NCBI RefSeq assembly: GCF_023856365.1 | Contig: NC_064548.1 | Span: forward strand, 1,364,001 to 1,428,000 | Direction of reading: 5' to 3' | From: Brienomyrus brachyistius | Lineage: Eukaryota > Chordata > Actinopteri > Osteoglossiformes > Mormyridae | Length of the DNA: 64,000 bases | Shown: one piece after another, positions 9,904 to 20,900 of the stretch | Layout of the letters: every line of letters starts with the position of its first letter | How positions within the stretch are numbered: the first letter of the stretch is position 1 | Translations under genes and position numbers: made by a program | Notes under the pieces: generated by a model | Database searches by the model: none | What the model was told of the DNA's origin: nothing | What the model saw: the letters and a program-made list of their open reading frames with translations, nothing else

Positions 9904-10917
9904 CACACGAATAAAAGAAATAATATACTCACCGGGTAAGGCCTCGATGAAACTTGTGGCTCTTTGGCTGGCACGTAGGGTAAGGCAGTGATGAAACTTG
10001 TGCCTCTAGGGCTCGATGATGATACCTTCTTTACCAAAAGAGGAAAACCCCCGCTGGACATAATAATAAAAAAAAATATCTGCGGATGGTTTTTATGTTC
10101 GTCGCCTCGTTTCTCTTTTTACTTGTGCACATAACGGTCATACATGAAAGACGGAATTTTACTGGGAGCCAACGTGCCCAACTTGATGTGTGGACCACGC
10201 GGATCACCTAGCGGGATGTACAAAAGTGCGGCCCCATACACTTGACCTACGCTGATGTAATACACACTCTTGCGTGAGGAAAAAAACACATACACGTCCA
10301 ATAAATCCGCCAAGCGGTTTTATTGGACTACCTTCTTTACCAAAGGAGGAAAACTATGCGGGCGGTTTTATTGCACGTCAGACCCTCCGCCTCCTCCTCT
10401 CATTCTTTGCTCCAACTTTATCATTTTCTCCCAGAGTCTCATTCTCTCAGAGTTTCTCTCAGACTCGCGCAGCAGCACGGCTCTCAGCTCACCGGCATCG
10501 CTCTCTCCGCGGATTATCCAAGGCCGTGGGGACCTTACCGCAGTACCGCAACAGACACAGCGTTCTAAGTCCTTTGCGGATTCTCCAAAGCCCGGGACCT
10601 TACCACGGTACCGCAACACCAGACACACCGTACACTCACGCTCCATCAGGTAACCCACCCGCTCAGCCCCCGGCGGCGGCGTCCGACCAAAAACCCCCCC
10701 ACACTAGTAAGCACTCTCCTCAATATAAAAAAATATATATTTTTTTAAATAATAACTTAGTAAATTAATACACACTCATAACCACTCTCCTCAGTATCAT
10801 TTAAAATAATACATAAATAATTAAAAATAATACATAGATAATTTTAAATAATAATAAGTTAAAATAATAAGTTAAAATAAATAATTAAATAAATTATTAA
10901 ATCCAACTCCCGTGACG
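9904..10917. other. No recognised gene; short duplicated blocks and AT-rich tract
   Basis: A 64-aa minus-strand open frame (10119-10313, starting MADLLDVYVFFSSRKS) is not recognised. ACCTTCTTTACCAAA occurs at about 10022 and 10330. A ~68-bp direct duplication with GCGGATT...TCCAAAG/CCAAGG...GGGACCTTACC lies at about 10509-10632. About 10730-10905 is AT-rich low-complexity sequence with no coding signal. Confidence 0.4.
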
Positions 10918-11831
10918 TCACATCGTACCACCACAACCAAGCCCCCGCCCCCCAAGTGAACTTTTCACCCGTGACCTTTTGACCTTTAGGTCATAAATCA
11001 TTTTTGAAAGAAGCGGTATTCCATCTCTCTCTAACATGCAAGCATATCCCCATGTGTCAGAGGGATATAAGGGGGCAGGCTCAGTGTATAGTTGTGGCCT
11101 ACCGGATGCGCAGGCCACACAGCCCTCCATTTGCTGTTCCCTAGCCGTCTGGGCTATCCAATCCAGCCAGAGATTGCGATCCTTATACCATGTAGCTAGC
11201 TCCATAATGTCAAGGGGATTTTATCTAGTATAATCTATGGTGATGACTCTCGGGGTATCCTCCTGAGAGGGCAGTTTAGGGGTGGATTGGGAAGTGGACA
11301 CCGTCTCCTTAACCGGGGGATCTGTCATGGTTACCTTGAGCAGTCCCATTGTATCTCTGCTGGTCTGTTCGACCCCTAACACAAGATAGAACGAGGAGTC
11401 ACCTTGTAACGAGTACGGACTCTCGGTCCAGTTGCCTATAGACAGTGTCAGGGGATTCTGGGCACTACTGTAATCACGCTGGAATGCAAACGCATCCCAC
11501 ACTCGCTGAGCCTCGCTCCTCATCCTGTGAGGAGTCCACGACGTTCCCGTGTACCCTTTCACCCGCCCCAGTTGCTACACCAGGTTCCTCTACTCCACCC
11601 TCTGGTCAGGCACTCAAAGTTTGCCAGATTGTCATAGCACACATACACGTCATATCTTCTCCATGAACTGTTTTGGCCCCTGCAGTCAATTACGTCGCAT
11701 AAATCGAAGGTGAACGAGGTGGTGGAGCTCCTGGGATATTTAAGCTCCAGGCCTCCATAATAGCCCCGACAGTCTGGTGAGCTAGGTGACCCCGATGTTC
11801 GGTCAGTGGAGAATTCTAAAATCATAAACAA
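10918..11831 (-). pseudogene. env: ERV envelope surface-unit fragment
   Basis: Three overlapping minus-strand frames (11831-11559, 11562-11221, 11205-10918) together look like a retroviral surface glycoprotein. They contain cysteine-rich stretches such as FDLCDVIDCRG and DVYVCYDN, an N-glycosylation-type NWTES, then a Trp/Cys segment with EGCVACASGRP. Frame changes near 11560 and a stop near 11220 break it. No transmembrane subunit or fusion peptide was found downstream. The assignment rests on general resemblance to fish ERV envelopes, so the family is uncertain. Confidence 0.5.
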
Positions 11832-12618
11832 TCATCACATGCCAGATAACTTCCCCCACAATCCCCCTTTTTATCTTAGTCGTCTCCATCCTGGTCTTGG
11901 TGGCGTTATGTCCAGGGCCTTCCGCTTCTTTGGCCGGACAGGGGTAGACTACCCTGCCGATCCTCTCAGGTCAGGGGATTATTCTGCCCCTTTGTGGAGA
12001 CCTGAGGTGGTTCTAGTTCCTCCGAACCAGAACTCTGTGCTCTCCCGGCGAGCTCCTCCTGGATCTCAGCTACAGATCTGCCTGGCTCCTGCGTCGCAGC
12101 ACACTGGCTCCAATGGAACCACGTGTCTCCTTTCCCTTTCAGCTGCACTGTGTGGAAAGTCCTCTCGGTGACTTGGAAGGGGCCGGTCCACCGGGGCTCT
12201 GACCACTTCCTCTTGATGACTCTCAGGAGGATCTACTCCGCCGTGTGAGGCTTGCCGGTCCCTGCTAGTGACTGCCCCTCTTGGACCTGGCGGGAGAAAT
12301 CTTAAACGAGAACTTGTAATCCATCATAATATGCTTTGGCATTCCTGTCTCCCTTTTGTTCTGGCCCCCACTTCAGTTCCCTGTGGGGACCAGGGACTTG
12401 CCTCCCTGTCTGGAGCTCAAAGGGGGTGAATCCTGCTCTCACCCACTGGCTCAATTCCACACTGCACTGCTCACAATGGTCACATCCTTACATTTCCCTA
12501 ATTTTAGGGCCTCAATCACAGCTACCACCTCAGCCCATTGGGCAGATTGTGGTCCTTCTAGTTGGTCAGCCTTCAGGGTCACAAAGTCATCACCCTGCCC
12601 CGCCCTGCCTTTCTCTTC

Positions 12619-13358
12619 TCACCTATGCCACCACACTGCATCTAATCCTACCCTGACATACATCAGTACCTTCCTCTCTCCCCCTTTTTTCTGAAACAGC
12701 ATGCTGTTCGGCACATTCTCTGTTTCAGAAACATCAAGATAGAAGGGGAAGGAGCAGACTGGCACAGCAAGGTCAGCGGCCTGCGCCAGGAGAGAACGTC
12801 TCTTCTGCTGCAGTGTCCCAGTTAAGGGGGGCATTCAGTCGTCTCAGCCCATGTTCACTAGGGCCCGAAGTGGCTGTGTGAGACCTGTGTAATCGGTACG
12901 GTAGGGGTCAGCAGGAGGCCATTAATGGAGCACAGATCACGGGCCATACGATATTTACCTGTACCTGCCTTTTCTACTGAGAGAATGGGTGTATTCCAGG
13001 CAGAGCAGGAGGGTTCCAACACCTCGACCGAGATTAACCTTTCAATGGTCTCTGCTATTCCTTCCTCTGCGGCCGGTTCGTGGGTGTACTGTCCGATCCA
13101 TAGGGGCCCTTCTCTGGGGCGGAGTTCGAACGCAATGGGAGAGCAGTGAATGTGGCCTACATCTGTGGGGCTCTGGGACCACAAGGAATCTGGGAGGGAG
13201 GCCACCAGGACTTTAGCATCTGGGTGGTCCATTTTTTCCCTTCCATGGTCCCGTGATATCTGGTCATGCTGAAGGGTGACGGTGTCCTGGGCCGACACTT
13301 TAATGCAGTATGTATTGCACGTGGGGGGAGATGATGCTCTCCACAGGACACATTTCAC
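12619..13358 (-). pseudogene. pol: ERV reverse transcriptase / RNase H junction fragment
   Basis: The frame 13358-12858 holds the start of a retroviral RT: GPLWIGQYTHEPAAEEGI, then VLEPSCSAWNTPILSVEKA and TGKYRMARDL. The palm domain with the YxDD box is missing. The frame 12834-12619 (LTGTLQQKRRSLLAQAADLA, FYLDVSE) resembles the connection between RT and RNase H. The two are almost adjacent, so several hundred bases of RT are deleted. Non-functional. Confidence 0.6.
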
Positions 13359-14245
13359 TGCCTGATTATTTGACCCGTACCTGTTCTAGCCATTTCTCAT
13401 GGTCCATTTTGACTGACACTAAATCAGAACGTCGACCCACATAACAGACCTCTTACACAAATATGACTACAAACAAGAACTACCACTGACATCAGGAAAG
13501 AATACATTTATTCACTCATTCTTAAGAGATCCGTATCTTCAACATACTGAAGTCCGTCAGGTGAATAATATACAGTATGGTATTTCCCTCGACATCGGAA
13601 ATAAAAGACCTTTCACTCTACATATTAAAGTGTGATTAGTTCCATGTACCATGTTTCATGGTGTTAACCTCTGCTGAACTGATGTAGAAGGCCAGGTTAC
13701 CTCCTTTCTTCTCAGACAACTTAAATATTTCTTCACTTTAGCAACTCAGCACACACACAACATTTTGTGTTTTTCTATGGAAGATGTATATGTATGTATG
13801 TCAAAAACAGACATAGCTCATTAGCTATAATTAACATTGCACAGATGATCTGATGGGACAGCTGTCTGTCCACACTGGCATCAGATTTTAGATATAGTAA
13901 GTGGGACAGCCTGCCAAGCCTTTGTGGGGCAGAAATTCTGTGTGTGTGTGGACTATTCTCATCTAGTTTGGAAACAAGGCCGTGAACTGACTACTGAAGA
14001 TTGACATCTATCTCCTTGCCACTTAAACTCTCACACACACAGGTTTGTAATTTTATCTCTGTGGCGACTCTCCATTCATTTCTATGGGGAAAACTCTAAT
14101 GCCAACATGATGACCTTAACCCCTACCCAGCCCTAACCTTAATCACATGTAACCAAACAAAATATGAGCCTTATGGCATTTTTGCTTCTTGATTGCAGTC
14201 ATAGAAATTTTTTTTTAATGAAAATTAAAAATGGTCCCCACAACT
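13359..14245. other. No gene seen
   Basis: AT-rich sequence without coding, tRNA or transposon hallmarks apart from short TG/CA runs near 13940 and 14030. Confidence 0.4.
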
Positions 14246-15145
14246 GTGATGCCCGGCCCGTCCGCTCCTCGTGTGTGCCACGCCCCCTGATTACCCACGT
14301 GTGCTTCCCTGATCGTCTCCAGCTTTGTCCATTTACTTCGATTGGTCCTGTCTTATTTAAGTCCACGGCTTGCCTAAAGCCTTTGTCTGTCATTGATGTT
14401 AGTTCGCGTCAGATGTTACCTGCTATCCGTTCCCCCGATTCCCTTATTAAAACCCCCGTTTGCCCCGTAATTCCGGGAGGACCCCGTCGCGCTGAAATTG
14501 GCCACCGACAGCTGCGATCTCCTGCTGGCGATGTCCCCATCGGAGGGCGGGCATCGTCTGGGAGAGGTGCGCGCCCACCTCCATGAGCTCATCCAACGGA
14601 TGACAGCTCAGAGGTTGGAGCTGGACGCGCCATGCGTCGCGGAGACTGTTCCCCTGCTGTCTGTCCCACCGGACGAGGAGCAGCCTTCCACGACCTGCAT
14701 GACCAAGAGGAAGAAGAGGAAGAAGCACGCGATTGCCCCTGCGATCGTTCTGGGAGTGTGCACGCTCATCCCCGCTTCTCTCCTAACCGGGGAATTGGAG
14801 GACTCCCCGGCTGCCCTTGACGTCATCACCGCAGCTAAGCTGCCTGCGCAGGCAGCTTCCCCCGTCCGGGGAGAGCACCCAGCCGTCGCTGAGCTGCTAC
14901 CGCCCCTCGAGCGGTACTATTTCCGGCCCGAGCGGCTGGCCAACAAGGGGGCCAGCGCAGTGCGGGACGCTATCCCGCGTGTGCCCCGGGCACTTAAAGG
15001 GGCCACATCCGTCTTGCCCGCACGGGACCTACCGGTCCCGCTGCCTGCAGCCCCTGCTCAGCCCGGGCAGGCGCCCCCTCCGCCTGCAGCAGCTCCAGAG
15101 GCGCCCCCTCCGCCTGCAGTAGCTCCAGTCCCTTCTCCCCGGCAT
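14246..15145 (+). mobile_element. Truncated pol-less element 'C'
   Basis: Begins as a family LTR (TGTGATGCCCGGCCCGTCCG, with GTCTGTCATT and TTATTAAAACCCCC) but the U5 end is missing. At about 14475 it passes directly into coding sequence of the family, and it stops near 15145 with no 3' LTR. It is a 5' fragment with one deletion at the LTR/ORF junction and loss of the whole 3' half. No target duplication can be defined. Confidence 0.75.
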
Positions 15146-15184
15146 TTTGAGTTCCATTATTCCTCAAGTTGTGCCTGGTTTTAA
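14498..15184 (+). pseudogene. Pol-less element protein, fragment (element C)
   Basis: A 228-codon frame carrying the family block TKRKKRKKHAIAPAIVLGVC then TLIPASLLTGELEDSP, the same basic-plus-hydrophobic segment as B and D. It continues with KLPAQAASP and a short Pro/Ala stretch. The true N-terminus (MTDP-type) is missing because of the junction deletion, and about 13 C-terminal residues come from unrelated flanking DNA. Confidence 0.6.
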
Positions 15185-16600
15185 CCAACTGTCAAGATAA
15201 TATTTTAAGTTTCCCTAGTGTGGATGTACGGGCGAACATCTGCAACAATATCCAGCTCTCCAAATGCTCCAAATTTTCTGCATACACACACATTGCAATA
15301 AAAGAACAATCAGAGAAGCTGCTTTTGTGCACAAATAGGCAGTATTTCAGTTCAACGTATTTAGAATACATGTGTAATTGCTTCTGAGCATTTTCTGATT
15401 TGTATTTTAGTGGGCGGGAAAAAAAAATGTAAGAAAATACTTTTAGAGATCTTACTGTATGTGTCTGACGCATTTGAAAGTATTAACAAAAATGTGTTGT
15501 TTTATTTATTAATTTGTTTTCTGTCATTTTAAGGACCTTTATCACTAGGCTTACAGACATTTTAATATAGCCCATCACTGTCTGTGGCAAGATGCAAGTA
15601 AGTCACGTGACACACCCTGTTGGGCCCAGCTTGCTCACCGCGAACATTGTTTTCCCATGACTAGTAAACCAAGGGAAGAAGCTGCGTTGGAGCCTGGTGC
15701 AAATTGACAAAGTATGCAGGAAAGTACGCTATCAAATATTCCTCACTGAATGTCATTATAGGAGGGAAAAATAAAGCAATTCGCAAGCAACAGTGCTGTA
15801 TTCTACAACTTGTGGACTAACTTGATAGCCTGCTAGTGACATTCTAGTTAACTTCACAGGCATGACCAGGCAGTGGTGTATTGTGGTTTGTCACATATGC
15901 AGGATTCATTACAGGTGGAGAAGTCAGCTGTGCTACTGAAAGGGAAGGCTTGCAGTATAAGGGAGAAGGTGAAGGAGAATATCTTTTATGTGTTTTAAGT
16001 TGATTAAGTTTACATATGGTAAAGGTTCATTGTCTCTTCAAATGATTGCTTGCAAATTTAAGGATCTAGGAAATTAGCTTAGTCTACTGTTGCAATAATA
16101 CACAGCTGCAGGCTCTTAATGCCACTCTCTGGCTCCTTCCGGTTGGTGGACGCATGTGCAGAAAACAAAGAAACAACTTTTTTGCTGTTTCACAAGCTTT
16201 CAAAGTAGAGTTCCATGGCACCTTTAAGTTTAAAGGCCTGTATTTGCAGTAGAATGGTCATGCAATTTGGATTTAACACCAAAAAAACGTCCCTGTGCTT
16301 GAAGCATTTAATGAATTACCCCTCTATACTTTTTGCATTGCACTTGAGATCTGAAGAAATCTTTAATTCAATAGCAAGACCACTACAATTCTCTACATGT
16401 ACATGAGTTTAACCAATCATTATTTAAACTAATGAAATTTTGTGTCAAACTTCACAATATTTTAAATAACCTCACAGACACAAACCATACGCAAAATAAT
16501 CCATATTTATCTAATAGAAATACAAGAATAAGAAGTCTCGTTTTAGTTAAGCCTGTCATTTTAACAATTTCCCTCTGGATAAATAAGATAAATTCATCTT
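15146..16600. other. No gene seen
   Basis: AT-rich sequence with only short incidental frames. No repeat or RNA gene recognised. Confidence 0.4.
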
Positions 16601-16935
16601 ATATTGTCTTATTTTAACCTTATCTTACACTATTCGATCTTAAACTTATGTCATCCTACATTATACAACCTTATATTATCCTATCCTATCTGAATCTTAT
16701 CCTGGCAGGGTCAGAACCTGTCCTCCTCAACCTTTCATCCCCCCCCCTCCTATTTAGGGATTGAAGGGGAGGATAGGAACGGTACAGTCCCTGACAAATC
16801 TTATCTTATACTGTGTTATTGCATGTTATATAATCTTACCTTAACTTACCCTATCTTAGTCTTATCTTATTCTATGTTATCTTACGTTATACAATCTTTT
16901 CTTAACCTATCCTTAGGCTTATCCTATGTAATCTT
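16601..16935. repeat. TATCTTA-rich satellite, left part
   Basis: Degenerate tandem copies rich in CTTATCTTA, TATGTTATCTTACGTTATAC and CCTATGTAATCTT. They are interrupted at about 16698-16795 by an unrelated ~100-bp segment (GGCAGGGTCAGAACC...CAGTCCCTGACAA). The same satellite resumes at 19399 beyond the Rex3 insertion. Confidence 0.8.
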
Positions 16936-16965
16936 CCATCCATCTATCCATCCATTATCTATTGC

Positions 16966-17667
16966 TTATGTAGTGCTGCAGGGTTGCAGGGGCAGCAGTC
17001 TAAGCAGGGAAACCCAGACTTCCCTCTCCCCAGCCACTTCATCCAGCTCCTCTGGGGGAATTACAAGGCATTCCCAGGCCAGCTGGGAGACATAGTCTCT
17101 CCAGCATGTCCTGGGTCTTCCCCGGGGCCTCCTCCCAGTGGGACATGCCCGGAACATCTCACCAGGGAGGCGTCCAGGAGGCATCCTGACCAGATACCTG
17201 AGCCACCTCATCTGGCTCCTCTCGATGCGGAGGAGCAGCAGCTCTACTCTGAATCCCTCCCGAATGACTGAGCTTCTCACCCTATCTCTAAGGGAGAGCC
17301 CAGCCACCCTGCGGAGGAAACCCATTCCAGCCGCTTGTATTTGCGACCTCATTCTTTCGGTCATGACCCACAACTCATGACCATAGGTTAGGGTAGGAAC
17401 GTAAATCGATTGGTAAATCGAGAGCTTTGTCTTTTGGCTCAGCTCTTTCTTTACCATGGCAGACCAATGCAGCGTCTGCATTACCGCTGACACCGCACCG
17501 ATCTGCCTGTCGATCTCCTGCTCCATCCTTCCCTCACTCGTGAACAAGACCCCGAGATACGTAAACTCCTCCACTTGGGGAAGGACCTCCTCCCCGATCT
17601 GGAGAGAGCACTCCACCCTCTTCCAGCAGAGGACCATGGTCTCGGTTTTGGAGGCGCCGATTTTCAA
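16966..17667 (-). pseudogene. Rex3 C-terminal region
   Basis: A 233-codon frame, nearly intact. It begins in the RT thumb region (SKTETMVLCWKRVE) and includes the typical fish Rex3 tail with GRPRTCWRDYVSQLAWE and PPEELDEVAGEREVWVSLL before the stop. It is cut off from the RT core by the insertion near 17.7 kb. Confidence 0.85.
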
Positions 17668-17690
17668 CCCAGCCGCTTCACACTGTAAAT

Positions 17691-18310
17691 TTAATGTAAA
17701 TGTAAATTTAAATCATTACACGCTGTGAAATGCTCTAGTGAGAGCTGAAGGTCACGGTCTGATGAGGCTATCAGAACCACATCATCTGCAAAAAGCAGAG
17801 ACCTAATCCTGAGGTCACCAAACCGGACACCCTCAACGCCCTGGCTGCGCCTAGAAATTCTGTCCATAAAAGTTATGAGCAGAATCAGTGACAAAGGGCA
17901 GCCCTGGCGGAGTCCAACCCTCACCAGAAATGAGTCCCACTTACTGCGGACAATGAGGACCAAGCTCACTGACACGGGTTGTACAGTGCCCGAACAGCCC
18001 TTAAAAGGAAGCCCGGCACTCCCAGAGCACTCCCAAAGGGACGTGGTCGAATGCCTTCTCCAAGTCCACAAAGCACATGTAGACTGGTTGGGCAAACTCC
18101 CACGCACCCTTCAGGACCCTGCCAAGAGAATAGAGCTGGTCCACTGTTCCATGGCCAGGGCGAAAACCACACTGCTCCTCCTGAATCCGAGGAGTTGAAG
18201 CTCCTCCTGTCAGGGGATTCCGCCAGACGTTCCCAGCAGACCCGCACTATACACTTGGATCTGCTAGGTCTGACTGGCTTCCTCCCCCACCAGGGGAGCC
18301 AACCCACCAC
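17691..18310 (-). pseudogene. Rex3 reverse transcriptase core, broken
   Basis: Shows GLRQGCPLS, then SLLFADDVVLIASS with the catalytic FADD box. Upstream at 18310-18108 the frame runs from endonuclease residues straight into RT finger sequence, showing that several hundred codons between the domains are lost. A short AT-rich insertion follows the RT at about 17690-17725. Confidence 0.85.
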
Positions 18311-18340
18311 CAGGTGGTGATCGGTTGACAGCTCCGCTCC

Positions 18341-19084
18341 TCACCTCACCCGAGTGTCCAATACATGCGGCCATAATTCCGATGACACGACCACAAAGTC
18401 AATCATTGAACTGCGGCCTAGGGTGTCCTGGTGCCAAGAGCACCTGTGGACACACTTATGCTTGAACATGGTGCTCATTATGGACAATCCGTGACGAGCA
18501 CAGACGTCCAATAACAAAACACCACTCGGGTTCAGATCAGGGGGGCTGTTCCTCCCAATCACACCCCTCCAGGTCTCACTGTCATTGTCCCCAGGAGGAG
18601 CGCTCTATAAACACCCCTTCCAAGGACTCCAAAAAGGGTGGGTATTCTGAACTACCGTTTGGCGCATAAGCGCAAACAACAGTCAGGACCCATCCCCCAA
18701 CCTGAAGGCGAAGGAAGGCTACCCTTTCGTCCATCGTGGTAAATCCCAATATACAGGTGCCCAGGCAGGGAGCAATAAGTATGCCCACCCCTGCTCGGCG
18801 CCTCTCCCCGCGAGCAACTCCAGAGGGTCCAACCCCCCTCAAGGAGAGCCCAAGCTGTGCATCGAGGTGAGCCCGACCATATCTAGTCGAAACCTCATAA
18901 CCTCACGCACCAGCTCAGACTCCTTCCCCACCAGAGAGGTGACATTCCATGTCCCTAGAGCCAGCTTCTGCAGCGGAGGATTTGACCGCCAAGGTCCCTG
19001 CCTTCGGTCACCGCCAAACTCACACTGCAACCGACCCCTTTGGCCCATCCTACAGGTGGTAAGCCCATTGGAGAGGGGAACCAT
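18341..19084 (-). pseudogene. Rex3 apurinic-type endonuclease, broken
   Basis: Pieces in three frames: LALGTWNVTSLVGKESELV (target-cutting domain start), GVGILIAPCLG...VVCAYAPNGSSEYPPFLESL (central strands), and a C-terminal part with [13 protein letters not shown] followed beyond 18341 by the TDHHLVVG block. These are the standard motifs of the APE-like endonuclease of RTE elements. Frameshifts near 18840 and 18580 make it non-functional. Confidence 0.85.
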
Positions 19085-19398
19085 GTGTCTTCTTTGGGCT
19101 GTGCCCGACCAGGCCCCATGGGTGCAGGTCTGGCCACCAGGCGCTCGCCATCGAGCCCCACCCCCAGGCCTGGCTCCAGGGGGCTCAGTGACCCGCGTCC
19201 AGGTGAGGGAAAACGTGGATCTATGTTTTTACTCATCATAAGGGGTCTGGTGAGCTGCACTTCGTCTGGCTCCTCACCCAGGACCTGTTTGCCTTGGGTG
19301 ACCCTACCAGAGGCATAAAGCCCTGGGCAACTTAGCTTCTGGGATCATTGGAACACGCAAACCCCTCCACCACGATAAGGTGTCAGCTCCAGGAGAGG

Positions 19399-19880
19399 TT
19401 AACCTTATCTTAACTTACCCTATCTTAGTCTTATCTTATTCTATGTTATCTTACGTTATACAATCTTATCTTAAGCTATTCTTATCTTATCCTATGTAAT
19501 CTTATGTCATACTATCTTAGTTTAACCTTAACTTATCCTATCTTTGTCTTATCTTATTCTATGCTATCTTATGTTACACACTCTTATCTTAACCTATTCT
19601 TATCTTATCCTATGTAATCTTATGTCATACTATCTTAGTTTAACCTTAACTTATCCTATCTTAGTCTTATCTTATTCTATGTTATCTTATGTTATACACT
19701 CTTATCCTAACCTAGTCTTATCCTATGTAATCATATGTCATACTATCTTAGTTTAACCTTAACGTATCCTATCTTAGTCTTATCTTATTCTATGTTATCT
19801 TATCTTATACAATCTTATCTTAACCTATCCTTAGTCTTATCCTATGTAATCGTATATCATACAATCTTAGGATTAGTTAA
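19399..19880. repeat. TATCTTA-rich satellite, right part (unit ~118 bp, about four copies)
   Basis: Four consecutive units start TTAACCTTA(T)CTTAAC and run through TATCTTAGTCTTATCTTATT and TGTCATACTATCTTAG. Units are 110-118 bp and about 90% alike by eye. Short internal repetition (TCTTA) shows that the unit itself grew from a smaller repeat. Confidence 0.85.
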
Positions 19881-19996
19881 GATAAGGTTAAACTATCTTG
19901 TCTTATCCTAAGTCCTTGTGAGATGTCTCACCTAATTATTTACAGGTTCTATGAAAAACTATTTACATCACACAGATAGCCCATCTCCACAGCCAT

Positions 19997-20900
19997 CTAC
20001 AGGACCCCGGGGATGGCACTCAGCTGATCCAGCGCATCATCAGGAAATATCAGCTCAGCTTGGGCACCCTCATTATCACCATATGAATAGTGACCCCCTG
20101 AATTTTGATTCCTCCCCTGCTTGCAGGTGTACACTGCATGCTGAAAATCGTTCCAAAACTGATTACACCAGTAATGAGCAAGGCACTTGGCATCATAGGT
20201 CATGGTAGAGTAGTTGCATAGATAAAAGTTATGCAACTTATTGAATCTTTCCATTTTTTCAAAAACAACAGAAGGGGACATAAGTGGGGGTTTCGGACCC
20301 GTAACCAGCTCAGATGAGGGGGCTGCAGCCTGCGCTGGAACCTGATACAGAGGGTTGGGATGAACCATGGCTGGAGCTGAAGATGGGTGTGGAGCTGGGC
20401 TTACAGGTGAGACTACACATGGTTGACGGAGGAGGAGAGTCCGTAAAAAAAGATGGGGATGGAGAGGAGTCAAAAGAGGATGGGACTGGTGATGGAAATA
20501 AGAATGAAGTGGAAGAGAAGGCTGGTGAGCAGGGCTCAGGCTCTAAAATTGATGGAGTGTGACACAGGATGGTAGCAACCTCGTTGTCACTCTGGGTGAG
20601 TTCCTCACACGGGATCTTGTCACCCACCTGGATTGAGTCAAAGGGGTTTGCCAATTTGCTGTTACTGAAGGTTAGCAGCTTCTGTAAATTTTTTGTAAAT
20701 GGCCCCTTCTGTTTTTTGCACTTCTTTCTACGGCCTGACCAGCCTCCCGCCGTATTTCTACGGCGTCCTGTGCCCTGCTGACCCCTGCTGGTTGCCACTG
20801 GGATGGGAGCAGATCCAGATACGGTGAGGGAGCTGGGTGCCGGCGGCCCAGTGTGGAATTTCCTCTGACGGCCTCCACTGCTGGTACTGGTTCGTCCTTT
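19997..20900 (-). pseudogene. Unrecognised ORF pair
   Basis: Frame 1 is open from about 20900 to 20310: a Ser/Pro-rich protein with a basic patch GRRKKCKKQKGPFTKNLQKL. Frame 2 (20473-19997) continues with a non-repetitive segment, FEKMERFNKLHNFYLCNYST then CLAHYWCNQFWNDFQHAVY, ending DALDQLSAIPGVL. Overlap and direction suggest one protein split by a frameshift, or two exons. Composition looks like real coding sequence. I do not recognise the family; no catalytic motif is evident. It could be a host gene relic or a DNA-transposon/viral accessory gene. Confidence 0.35.

Larger units (their letters stand above)
10918..13358 (-). mobile_element. Decayed endogenous retrovirus body
   Basis: Read on the minus strand the order is RT start, RT-RNase H junction, a long eroded stretch, then envelope surface-unit sequence, the retroviral pol-env order. 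Frames are broken repeatedly, much of RNase H and integrase is unrecognisable, and I could not find LTRs at either end. It is a separate insertion from the ERV at 57-62 kb, judging by different pol residues and an envelope of a different type. Confidence 0.6.
16936..19398 (-). mobile_element. Rex3-type RTE retrotransposon, internally deleted
   Basis: Minus-strand order: endonuclease (19.1-18.3 kb), RT (18.1-17.7 kb), C-terminal region (17.7-17.0 kb), and a 3' end of CCATCCATCTATCCATCC type. Rex3 is specific to fishes, which helps date and place the sequence. The stretch between endonuclease and RT is missing, several frameshifts split the ORF, and a ~40-bp foreign piece sits near 17690-17725. 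The element lies precisely inside the ~118-bp satellite, so it inserted after the array had formed. Confidence 0.9.
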
